Assembly: GCA_947460275.1 (NCBI GenBank)
Contig: CANHHZ010000008.1
Span: 1-20,920 of the forward strand
Direction of reading: 5' to 3'
DNA: 20,920 bases
Source: Sphingobacteriaceae bacterium
GTDB taxonomy: Bacteria; Bacteroidota; Bacteroidia; Sphingobacteriales; Sphingobacteriaceae
The translations under genes were made by a program, and so were the position numbers. The number at the start of each line of letters is the position of its first letter. Within the stretch, counting starts at the first letter, position 1. The notes under the pieces were generated by a model. It worked only from the letters and a program-made list of their open reading frames with translations. It did not search any database and had not been told where the DNA came from. Shown here one piece after another: positions 14,144-20,920 of the stretch.

Positions 14144-15304
14144 CTAATATTTTAAATAAGGTTTGATGGTTTGTTGCCAAACGCTTGTATCGCAAATTTT
14201 CTCTATTTCTTGTTTAAATAAAGGGAAGGTGAGTTCAAAAATTTCCTCGCTATTTGGTATGCCTAACAACTTGTCTAAATGTTTCTCGCCAGTTGGATTT
14301 ACATTGGTAGGATAAGGTTGCCATTTAAAATGTTCAGGAAAATGATCTTTTATAAGTTTAATGAGTAATAATCCAAACTTTACCGCTTTAAATGGATGAA
14401 TTAAATTTGCCTTAAACTGTAAGCCAAAACATTTTTCATCTGCATATTTTCCTTCATTTGGTATAATTTCAATACTATTTAAAATTATGCTGGCATCGAT
14501 TTCTTTTTCCAAAAAATCAATTTTATTTAGCCAAGGTGCTACTGCAATTTCAAAAGGAAAAATAGTCCCTCTGCCTTCACTTAGGTTAGTAGCTTCCAAT
14601 AAACCTAATCCGGGATAAAGCATTGCTGCATTGCTGTTTTTAATAGCTGGGGATGTACCTATAAATTTTGTTCCCCATTGTGGCTGAAAATCATCCCTAT
14701 GCCAATTTTTGCAGCTAATAACGGTTAAATCAGCATGGATTGATTTGTGAGCATTGAAGTAAAGTGCAAGTTCTCCTAAGGTACAGCTATGTTTTATGGG
14801 GATATTCCATCTGCCAATAAAAGAAGCGCAATGGCTTTCGTTTAGCATTGGGCCTTCGCTATAGGCTAAATTTCCAGACAGTGGGTTTGGTCGGTCTAAA
14901 ATTACCAGCGATTTATGATGTTTTTTGCAAGCCTCAATTAGATAGGTTAGGGTCCAGAGGTAGGTGTAAAACCTTACGCCAACATCAGGTATGTCAAATA
15001 AAACGATATCTATATCAGCTAAGTCGTCAGCACTTGGAGATAAATTTTCCCCATATAAACTAATGATAGGTAGGTGCGTTTCTGTATCTGTTTCGTTTTT
15101 TATTTTTTCGCCATCTGCACCAGTGGTATCAAAGCCATGTTCGGGAGAAAATAGCTTGACAATATTAAAACCAGCATCCAATAAAGCCAGATAAACCGGT
15201 TGATATTGGTTTGTGGTGGCTGCGGCATTGGTTACTAAACCAATTTTTTTGGTTTTCCAAGAAGGATTAATGGCAATTAAAACGTCTGCACCGAATTTAA
15301 TCAT
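14144..15304 (-). CDS. NamZ-like exo-beta-N-acetylmuramidase (DUF1343, GH171)
   Basis: A 386-residue DUF1343 protein. Characterised members (NamZ, family GH171) remove terminal N-acetylmuramic acid from peptidoglycan fragments. Hallmarks are IGLVTNAAA (21-29), LFSPEHGF (51-58), DIPDVGVRFYTY (104-115), VILDRPNPLSG (134-144), and the LYPGLGLLEATNLSEGRG (229-246) to PFE...APW region. The protein begins MIKFGADVL with no signal peptide, and no room exists for one: the upstream serine ammonia-lyase gene ends 3 bases before its start. It is therefore predicted to act in the cytosol, for example on imported muropeptides, unlike secreted homologs. Tight coupling to the serine deaminase gene implies co-transcription. 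Family assignment is firm; activity is inferred from characterised homologs. Confidence 0.9.
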   Translation of the reverse strand: MIKFGADVLIAINPSWKTKKIGLVTNAAATTNQYQPVYLALLDAGFNIVKLFSPEHGFDTTGADGEKIKNETDTETHLPIISLYGENLSPSADDLADIDIVLFDIPDVGVRFYTYLWTLTYLIEACKKHHKSLVILDRPNPLSGNLAYSEGPMLNESHCASFIGRWNIPIKHSCTLGELALYFNAHKSIHADLTVISCKNWHRDDFQPQWGTKFIGTSPAIKNSNAAMLYPGLGLLEATNLSEGRGTIFPFEIAVAPWLNKIDFLEKEIDASIILNSIEIIPNEGKYADEKCFGLQFKANLIHPFKAVKFGLLLIKLIKDHFPEHFKWQPYPTNVNPTGEKHLDKLLGIPNSEEIFELTFPLFKQEIEKICDTSVWQQTIKPYLKY

Positions 15305-15307
15305 GCC

Positions 15308-16735
15308 TTAACACTCAGGTAAACTTATCGGAATATTAGTCGCTAAACCGCCATCAGAGGTTTCTTTGTATTTAGAGTTCATATCTAAAGCGGTTTCCCA
15401 CATGGTATTTACTACCGCATCTAAACTTACTTTTGCCTTATCTGGGTTGCTTTGTAGGGCCAACTGGCTGGCGGTAATTGCTTTAATAGCACCCATGGTA
15501 TTGCGCTCGATACAAGGAATTTGGACTAAGCCTCCGATGGGGTCGCAGGTTAAACCAAGGTGATGCTCCATTGCAATTTCAGCAGCCATTAAAACTTGGC
15601 GTTGCGAACCACCTAGGCATTCGGTTAACGCAGCGGCCGCCATTGCCGAGGACACGCCAATTTCTGCTTGGCAACCGCCCATGGCAGCCGATATTGTTGC
15701 CCCTTTTTTAAAAATGCTACCTATTTCTGAAGCACAAGAAATAAACTGAATTATTTTTTCTTCGCTATATCCATCACAAAAAACGATAAGGTACTGTAAC
15801 ACTGCCGGAATTACACCTGCTGCGCCATTGGTAGGTGCAGTTACCACCCGGCCAAAAGCTGCATTTTCTTCGTTTACAGCCAAAGCAAAGCAACTTACCC
15901 AGTCTAAAGTATAATTAAAACCCTGTCCTCCTTTTCTAATGGCCTCAATCCAGCTTGGGTAATCGTTGTAATGCTGGCCTGCAATTAGCCTTTCGTTTAG
16001 TTTAGCAGCTCTTCGGGCTACATCCAATCCGCCTGGTAAAAAGCCTCCAGTGTGGCAACCTCTATATACGCAGTCTTTGATCACCTCAAAGTGTTTTAAA
16101 ATTCCATTTTTAGTTTCGACTTCGGGGCGCCAAGCAGCTTCGTTTTCCATCACTATCTCACTAACCTTAAGGCCAGTTGATAAGCACCAATGTAGAAGTT
16201 CGCTGGCTTTTTGTACTGGGAATGGTAAATCTACTTGTTCTTTTTCGCTGTCATTTTCGCCATCTTTTACTACAAATCCACCTCCAACAGAGTAATAGGT
16301 TTCGGAAAAGGCTTTGCCATTATTTAAAAAAGCCTGAAAAGTAACGGCGTTGGGATGAAAAGGCAAGCTCTGGCTATAAAGAAATATGAGGTCTTCTGTA
16401 TAGGAGAAATCAATCGTATGATTATTATTTAGCTTTAATTTCTCACTTTTCTTAATATCATCAACAGTACTGTTGATAGCGTTTACATCAAATGTAACCG
16501 GGTCTGCGCCTGATAAGCCTAACAAAATGGCAATATCGGTACCGTGTCCTTTTCCTGTTTTGGCCAACGAACCATACAATAATATTTTTACTTGCCCTAC
16601 ATTTGGTAATAAGTTGTTTTTTGCAAGCGCTTGGGTAAATTGTTGTGCAGCACGCCATGGACCTAACGTATGCGAGCTCGAAGGGCCAATACCTATTTTG
16701 AAAATATCAAAAACCGAAATTTGTTCTTTTTGCAT
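15308..16735 (-). CDS. sdaA: L-serine ammonia-lyase, iron-sulfur-dependent, single-chain
   Basis: A 475-residue enzyme that deaminates L-serine to pyruvate and ammonia with a [4Fe-4S] cluster. The N-terminal beta domain starts SVFDIFKIGIGPSSSHT (7-23) and contains YGSLAKTGKGHGTD (54-67). The alpha domain holds the cluster cysteines C355 (GGCQAE), C397 (LTCDP) and C408 (IPCIE), whose spacing of 42 and 11 residues equals that of the L. pneumophila enzyme (343, 385, 396). The last residue is Cys475, which fits the described tail-in-mouth arrangement where the C-terminal Cys is the fourth iron ligand in the resting enzyme. Both domains are fused, as in SdaA/SdaB, not split as in Bacillus. The gene is followed in 3 bases by the NamZ gene and has a -7-like element very near its start codon. 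Confidence 0.95.
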   Translation of the reverse strand: MQKEQISVFDIFKIGIGPSSSHTLGPWRAAQQFTQALAKNNLLPNVGQVKILLYGSLAKTGKGHGTDIAILLGLSGADPVTFDVNAINSTVDDIKKSEKLKLNNNHTIDFSYTEDLIFLYSQSLPFHPNAVTFQAFLNNGKAFSETYYSVGGGFVVKDGENDSEKEQVDLPFPVQKASELLHWCLSTGLKVSEIVMENEAAWRPEVETKNGILKHFEVIKDCVYRGCHTGGFLPGGLDVARRAAKLNERLIAGQHYNDYPSWIEAIRKGGQGFNYTLDWVSCFALAVNEENAAFGRVVTAPTNGAAGVIPAVLQYLIVFCDGYSEEKIIQFISCASEIGSIFKKGATISAAMGGCQAEIGVSSAMAAAALTECLGGSQRQVLMAAEIAMEHHLGLTCDPIGGLVQIPCIERNTMGAIKAITASQLALQSNPDKAKVSLDAVVNTMWETALDMNSKYKETSDGGLATNIPISLPEC

Positions 16736-16742
16736 AAGTTAA

Positions 16743-16750
16743 CAAACTTA
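16743..16750 (-). promoter_or_regulatory. TAAGTTTG -7 element of the sdaA-namZ operon
   Basis: Reading the minus strand, TAAGTTTG exactly matches the Bacteroidota -7 consensus TAnnTTTG. It ends 7 bases before the sdaA ATG, so transcription would begin about at the start codon, giving a leaderless or nearly leaderless mRNA. No convincing TTG -33 element is seen at the proper distance, which lowers confidence. Confidence 0.4.
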
Positions 16751-16799
16751 GGTATTTTAACGATAATTAAGTAATTTGCCTTAAAAAGTATCATGACTT

Positions 16800-18200
16800 A
16801 TGAAGATAAATATCCTTTTAGTTGTGCTCTTTTTGAGCACTTTTACAGCTTTTTCACAAGAGTATAAATCACCAAAAGACGCCAAGGTGGCCGAAAATCT
16901 TGCACATTGGGGCGATAAAAAATTTGGTTTATTTATGCACTGGGGTATTTACAGTATTCCAGGCATTGTAGAATCGTGGAGTATTAATGCTGAAGATGCA
17001 AGCTGGATACCTCGCGACAGCACCCTAAACTATGAAGAATATAAAAAATGGTATTTCGATTTAAATAAGCAATTTAATCCTGTAAATTTTGATCCAAGCA
17101 TTTGGGCTAATTATGCTAAAAAAGCAGGAATGCAATATGTGGTTTTTACGACCAAACATCACGATGGTTTTGCAATGTTTGATACCAAGCAAACCAATTA
17201 TAAGATAACTGCGCCCGATGTTCCTTTTTCAACCAGCTCAAAAGCTAATGTAACCAAAGAAATTTTTGATGCTTTTAGAAAAGAAGGTTTCATGATTGGG
17301 GCTTATTTTTCTAAACCCGATTGGCATAGCGAATTTTATTGGTGGCCGCGGTACGCTACGCCCGATAGAAACAATAATTACGATATTAGATTGCACCCTC
17401 AGCGTTGGCAACAGTTTAAAAAACAAACCTTTAATCAAATAGAAGAGTTGATGACGAGCTATGGAAAAATAGATATTCTATGGCTTGATGGAGGCTGGGT
17501 GAGGCCAAAAGCAACAATTAATGAAGAAGTGTTGTCGTGGGGTGCGCCAATACCTGCATGGGATCAAGACATTGACATACCCAATATCGCCCAGATGGCA
17601 CGAACAAAACAACCAGGCTTAATGATCGTAGATAGGACTGTACACGGTGAATACGAAAATTACCAAACTCCCGAACAAAAAATACCCGAGAAACCTTTGA
17701 ACTATCCTTGGGAAACTTGCATGACCATGGGAGATGCTTGGGGTTATGTATCCAATGATAATTATAAAAGCACAAATGTTTTAATTCATTTATTGATTGA
17801 TATTGTTGCAAAAGGTGGCAACTTTTTGTTGGATGTAGGGCCTAAGCCCGATGGTACTTTTCCGGAACCTGTTTTGCAACGGTTACTAGAAATAGGGAAA
17901 TGGATGGATCTAAACAATGAAGCCATTTACGCCACAAAACCAATTGCGCCCTATAAAACCGAAAATGTTTGCTTTACCCAAAGTAAAAATGGCCATGTTT
18001 ATGCGTTATATTTAATTGATGAAAAAGCACCCTTACCTCAAACGATAAGTATAAAATTTGCGCCTAAAATGCCTAATAAAATAAAGTTATTGGGTATTAA
18101 GGACGAGCTGAAGTGGCTTAAAGAGGGGAATGGAGTAAAAATTATTTTACCTAATGGCGCTGAAAAACTGAAGCATGCCTTGGTTTTTAAATGGAATTAA
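16800..18200 (+). CDS. Alpha-L-fucosidase, glycoside hydrolase family 29
   Basis: A 466-residue secreted retaining glycosidase predicted to release alpha-linked L-fucose from glycans. A Sec signal peptide occupies about residues 1-19 (hydrophobic ILLVVLFLSTFTAFS, cleavage before Q20). Typical GH29 motifs are KFGLFMHWGIYSIPG (41-55), VVFTTKHHDGF (114-124) with the His pair at 120-121, and ILWLDGGW (226-233), whose Asp230 is the expected nucleophile. The acid/base residue is not conserved in position across GH29; Glu286 or Glu292 in the EYENYQTPEQ stretch are candidates. A C-terminal beta-sandwich (about 385-466) closes the protein. No T9SS tail or lipobox is seen, so it is probably periplasmic. 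It stands alone, divergent from sdaA, with no other glycan genes nearby, and its stop directly abuts the MgtC-family stop. Confidence 0.93.
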   Translation: MKINILLVVLFLSTFTAFSQEYKSPKDAKVAENLAHWGDKKFGLFMHWGIYSIPGIVESWSINAEDASWIPRDSTLNYEEYKKWYFDLNKQFNPVNFDPSIWANYAKKAGMQYVVFTTKHHDGFAMFDTKQTNYKITAPDVPFSTSSKANVTKEIFDAFRKEGFMIGAYFSKPDWHSEFYWWPRYATPDRNNNYDIRLHPQRWQQFKKQTFNQIEELMTSYGKIDILWLDGGWVRPKATINEEVLSWGAPIPAWDQDIDIPNIAQMARTKQPGLMIVDRTVHGEYENYQTPEQKIPEKPLNYPWETCMTMGDAWGYVSNDNYKSTNVLIHLLIDIVAKGGNFLLDVGPKPDGTFPEPVLQRLLEIGKWMDLNNEAIYATKPIAPYKTENVCFTQSKNGHVYALYLIDEKAPLPQTISIKFAPKMPNKIKLLGIKDELKWLKEGNGVKIILPNGAEKLKHALVFKWN

Positions 18201-18211
18201 TTAAAAATCAA
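18180..18211. other. Inverted repeat spanning both convergent stop codons
   Basis: Bases 18180-18190 pair with 18201-18211 to give an 11-pair stem with one G.T wobble and a 10-base loop. It contains the fucosidase stop (18198-18200) in the loop and the MgtC-family stop (18201-18203) in the right arm. It is AT-rich and lacks a following T-run on either strand, so it is not a canonical intrinsic terminator; a bidirectional 3'-end role is possible. Confidence 0.35.
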
Positions 18212-18857
18212 AAGCGATAATTTTATGGTCGCTTAACATACGGTCTACAAATTTTTTGTGGTTTTTTGGGCTTCCAATAGCAGTCCAAGTGCCACTAATT
18301 ATGCCATTAGCCAATTCTTGTTTACCACGAAAAAGCTTTAGTTTAGATTTTCGGATGTAATCTTCGTAGGTATCTAAGCTTTCGTTTTCATATTTTTTTA
18401 CAATGCGGTAAACTCTTTTTGTAAATCGGCGTTCTACAAAATTTTCTACAAAAGGGAATACTAATAATGAAACCAATACAATAGCGGTAACCCCCGTAGC
18501 TTGCGCATAATAACCACTTCCAATGGCCATGCCAATGGCTGCAACAATCCAAATTACACAGGCGGTAGTAAGTCCTTTTACTTGATTTTCTTCTTTAAAA
18601 ATTACCCCGGCGCCTAAAAAACCAATACCCGTAACAATGTTCGATGCAATTCTGTCGGCACTGCCCAAGCCTAGTTTTACTGATAAAATAGTAAAAAGCG
18701 TTGCCCCTAATCCAATCATGATCATGGTTTTTAGACCAGCTTGTTTGCTTCTAAATTCTCTTTCTATTCCAATTAATCCGCACAGTAAAATGGCCAATAA
18801 GAATTTATTAACCTCACTTTGGGATATCAAATAGCCATTGTTTAATAGTTCTTGCAT
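18201..18857 (-). CDS. MgtC/SapB family membrane protein
   Basis: A 218-residue inner-membrane protein of the MgtC/SapB family. Four to five hydrophobic segments lie at about 17-31, 43-62, 72-88, 95-114 and 119-138, followed by an ~80-residue cytosolic tail. Family hallmarks are LIGIEREFRSKQAGLKT (28-44) and DRIASNIVTGIGFLGAGVI (68-86) with the conserved Asp and Gly-rich run. MgtC in pathogens limits F-ATPase and supports growth in low Mg2+; for environmental homologs such as this the role is not established, so no symbol is given. The C-terminal domain is shorter than in Salmonella MgtC and has no clear ACT signature. The gene is monocistronic as far as seen: 63 bases separate it from the PorP/SprF stop upstream and its stop abuts the fucosidase stop. 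Confidence 0.88.
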   Translation of the reverse strand: MQELLNNGYLISQSEVNKFLLAILLCGLIGIEREFRSKQAGLKTMIMIGLGATLFTILSVKLGLGSADRIASNIVTGIGFLGAGVIFKEENQVKGLTTACVIWIVAAIGMAIGSGYYAQATGVTAIVLVSLLVFPFVENFVERRFTKRVYRIVKKYENESLDTYEDYIRKSKLKLFRGKQELANGIISGTWTAIGSPKNHKKFVDRMLSDHKIIAFDF

Positions 18858-18920
18858 AAATTTTAAAACACTAATTTCGTAATTGTGATTTGATAAACAC
18901 CAAAATAGTTCTCAAAGTTT

Positions 18921-19949
18921 TTAATAAAAGCTAGAACAGCGAAGTCCGTTGTATGATTTTGTTCGCGTACTGTTAGACCAATATTTTTCGTAACCTAAAC
19001 TAGCTTCTGTGCTGCCACCAGTATTGCTATAACCAAGGTTTGATAGGGTAGCATCGTGGCTTATGCCCATTCTAACTTTTTCGCTGTCATTGCGTTTTAA
19101 AAATACGTCAAAAATTAATGAAAATACAACAGCATCTTTTCCTCCGGTTTGGTTGGTGCGATACCAAATCCCACTGTTAAAACCTTTGTATTTAAACTGG
19201 GCGCCAGCGCTAATAGAAGCTATATTTCCTTGTTTGTAGTAAATAACTGAAGGAATTAAAAAAGCACCATCATCTTCGGTATAATTACCTCCGTAGTTTA
19301 AAGGGATTTTAAAACTTGCATTTATAGCCAAGCGCATAGGCAACTTTGCTTCTGCTCCGCTAAACGATTCGTTGGGTTTGTTGATATGATAAAGTGCAGC
19401 TCCAAACATCGCATTGCGATACACAAAATTAACGCCTGCAGCTGGGTCAAAAAAGTATCGGTTTGATATATCTATTGCTTCTGCTGATGATGTACTTCCA
19501 GGGATATAGCCTAGCCTTCTGTCAATTTGATCAGTAAAAACAAGTTTACTCAAATCTATGCTTCTGTTCGTAAAACCTACTTGAAGCCCAAAAGCGGCTG
19601 TAAAATCATCGGCGCCAATACTGTAAGCATAAGTTGCTGCGATATTGTTTTTCTTTAAAAAAGCAGTTCCTTCGCTACTTTTATTAAAAGACAAACCGAT
19701 TCCACCTGCAAGCTGGGGGATATAAACATCTGCTGAAGCATTAAGATAGGACAAGTCGGTACCCAATGCTGACCATTGATTTCTGTAAATCATGTTTAAA
19801 CGCATATCTCCATCAAATTGCCCGGTTAAGGAGGGATTAAGGTAAATAGGGGCATTAAAAAATTGAGAAAAAAGATGATCTTGTGCACTTAATTTTAAAG
19901 AGATCGTACAGCATAAAAATAAAATTATGGCATATATTTTTTTCATCAT
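18921..19949 (-). CDS. PorP/SprF family type IX secretion membrane protein
   Basis: A 342-residue outer-membrane beta-barrel protein of the PorP/SprF family. A signal peptide covers about 1-22 (AIILFLCCTISLKLSAQ, cleavage before D24 or near). The mature start DHLFSQFFNAPIYLNPSLTG is the family signature, followed by amphipathic strands with YRNQWSAL, AAGVNFVYRN and similar repeats, ending after an aromatic-rich strand. In Flavobacterium johnsoniae, SprF is required for secretion and surface attachment of the type B-tailed adhesin SprB, and PorP/SprF genes commonly sit beside type B-tailed partner genes. Here the start ATGATGA overlaps the stop of exactly such a gene, so it is probably the cognate partner. 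Either of the two consecutive Met codons could start translation; the second would reduce overlap from 4 bases to 1. Confidence 0.92.
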   Translation of the reverse strand: MMKKIYAIILFLCCTISLKLSAQDHLFSQFFNAPIYLNPSLTGQFDGDMRLNMIYRNQWSALGTDLSYLNASADVYIPQLAGGIGLSFNKSSEGTAFLKKNNIAATYAYSIGADDFTAAFGLQVGFTNRSIDLSKLVFTDQIDRRLGYIPGSTSSAEAIDISNRYFFDPAAGVNFVYRNAMFGAALYHINKPNESFSGAEAKLPMRLAINASFKIPLNYGGNYTEDDGAFLIPSVIYYKQGNIASISAGAQFKYKGFNSGIWYRTNQTGGKDAVVFSLIFDVFLKRNDSEKVRMGISHDATLSNLGYSNTGGSTEASLGYEKYWSNSTRTKSYNGLRCSSFY

Positions 19950-20920
19950 CTTAACAAATAAATTTCACCGGTTTGTTTTGGTGTGGCTTTGCCATAACTC
20001 ATCCCTTTCCACTCGGCACCATTAATAAAAGAAACCTCTATTTTCCAAAAATAAACACCTTGTGGCTGCGTTATGCCATTATAAGTTCCATCCCAAGCTT
20101 CTACTGGCTTGCCGTCGTCTAACTTTGTGGTTTCCCAAACAACTTGGCCTAGTTTGTTATATATACGCATTCGCCACGATTTTATGCCTACGCCTATGGC
20201 AGCAAATTTTTGTAAAACTATATTATTGCTTCCGGGCATAAACGAGTTGGGTACGTATACATATCCAGGTACGCCCACAATTTGTACATATTTTTGGGTG
20301 CTGTCTACACAGCCTTGATCATTGTAGGCCTTTAGTTTTACTAAATATTTTCCTGTGTCGGCATACGTGTGGGTTGGGTCTTTTAAACTAGAAATATCTC
20401 CGTCGCCAAAATCCCATTTGTAGGTTTGTGGGTTATTTGTGCTTTCATCAGTAAATTTAAAAGTATGATCTGGTATGCTAATTACAGCTGCCGGTGAAAT
20501 TGAAAAATTGGCTGTCGGGGCACCTACAATTTTAATATAATCTGTTATGGTGGTGGTTTGCGGACAGCCTGAGTTATTGTAAGCGGTTAGCTTAACTGTA
20601 AATAGTCCCTGTTTTGCATTATAAACGTGTGTTGGTGTTACTTGAGTGGACGTGGTTCCATCGCCAAAGTCCCAAAGGTAACTCACGGCATTTCGACTGT
20701 TATTGTTAAATTTAACGGCTAATCCTGTGCAACCTACCGTTTGATCGGCCTTAAATACGGCTAAAGGTTGTTCATAAACTGTAATTGTTTTAGTTATACT
20801 ATTAGTAGAACACCCGTTGGTTGCAAAAAGTTCTACTATGTAAACTCCAGCCGTGGTAAAAGTATGTGTTTGTTTTTCAGTAAATAAAGTGTTTGAAGTT
20901 ACTATACTACCATCGCCAAA
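19946..20920 (-). CDS. PKD-repeat protein with T9SS type B (gliding motility) C-terminal domain, 3' part
   Basis: The reading frame is open to the right edge of the window, so this is the C-terminal ~324 residues of a longer protein; the GTG at 20684-20686 is an internal codon, not the start. At least three PKD-type repeats are seen: one ending partial at the edge (FGDGS), one with YLWDFGDGTTS (about 20680-20648) and one with YKWDFGDGDIS (about 20419-20388). Conserved paired Cys occur in the GCT/GCP/GCV repeat-edge motifs. The C-terminus from YVYVPNSFMPGSNN through WDGTYNG and QGVYFWKIE to the final IYLLR is the gliding-motility-associated type B sorting domain of T9SS. The protein is predicted to be a surface-exposed adhesin-like or matrix protein. 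Its stop overlaps the PorP/SprF start, suggesting coupled expression and a secretor-cargo pair. Confidence 0.92.
   Translation of the reverse strand, partial: FGDGSIVTSNTLFTEKQTHTFTTAGVYIVELFATNGCSTNSITKTITVYEQPLAVFKADQTVGCTGLAVKFNNNSRNAVSYLWDFGDGTTSTQVTPTHVYNAKQGLFTVKLTAYNNSGCPQTTTITDYIKIVGAPTANFSISPAAVISIPDHTFKFTDESTNNPQTYKWDFGDGDISSLKDPTHTYADTGKYLVKLKAYNDQGCVDSTQKYVQIVGVPGYVYVPNSFMPGSNNIVLQKFAAIGVGIKSWRMRIYNKLGQVVWETTKLDDGKPVEAWDGTYNGITQPQGVYFWKIEVSFINGAEWKGMSYGKATPKQTGEIYLLR

Noticed and set aside
19946..20686. GTG at 20684-20686 as the start of the PKD-domain gene
   Set aside because: The frame continues to the window end and encodes further PKD repeat sequence, so it is an internal Val codon.
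1..20920. Defence system, CRISPR array, prophage or transposon
   Set aside because: No repeat-spacer pattern, transposase, integrase, nuclease-helicase set or terminal inverted repeats were seen; Smr is the only nucleic-acid-linked domain and fits a common Bacteroidota housekeeping-type protein.

Overview
The window comes from an AT-rich Bacteroidota chromosome, most likely a Sphingobacteriales member such as Pedobacter or a relative (genus not provable from this sequence). The evidence is a pair of type IX secretion (T9SS) sorting domains (type A and type B), a PorP/SprF family protein, TonB-plug proteins with an N-terminal macroglobulin-like region, a DUF2027-Smr protein, a NamZ/DUF1343 protein and a TAnnTTTG-type -7 promoter element. 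No mobile element, CRISPR array, rRNA or tRNA gene was found. Coding density is very high: no gene-free stretch exceeds about 110 bases, and all three convergent gene pairs meet with 0 or 1 base between stop codons.

Layout. Bases 1-3701 (+): the 3' end of a FabH-type ketoacyl-ACP synthase III, then a translationally coupled DUF1800/DUF1501 pair, the second carrying a Tat-like signal and a T9SS type A tail. Bases 3744-4688 (+): a DUF2027-Smr protein. Bases 12100-4690 (-), read right to left: dcd, two tandem paralogous surface proteins (896 and 812 residues; macroglobulin-like start, TonB-plug-like end, no barrel), a delta3-delta2-enoyl-CoA isomerase and a 2,4-dienoyl-CoA reductase. The last two are the auxiliary enzymes needed to feed unsaturated fatty acids into beta-oxidation. 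Bases 12170-14142 (+): a compact operon of a 4'-phosphopantetheinyl transferase, LipB and a cytosolic SGNH/GDSL hydrolase, driven by a recognisable promoter. The first two share acyl carrier protein as substrate or carrier. Bases 16735-14144 (-): L-serine ammonia-lyase, then a NamZ-type exo-N-acetylmuramidase without signal peptide. Bases 16800-18200 (+): a secreted GH29 alpha-L-fucosidase. Bases 18857-18201 (-): an MgtC/SapB membrane protein. Bases 20920-19946 and 19949-18921 (-): the 3' part of a PKD-repeat protein with a T9SS type B tail, overlapping a PorP/SprF gene.

Most of the window is ordinary housekeeping and surface biology. The parts most worth a second look are the tandem barrel-less plug/macroglobulin paralogs joined by 5-7 base gaps to two unsaturated-fatty-acid enzymes, the contrast in export signals between the coupled DUF1800 and DUF1501 proteins, the signal-less NamZ next to serine deaminase, and the abutting convergent gene ends.
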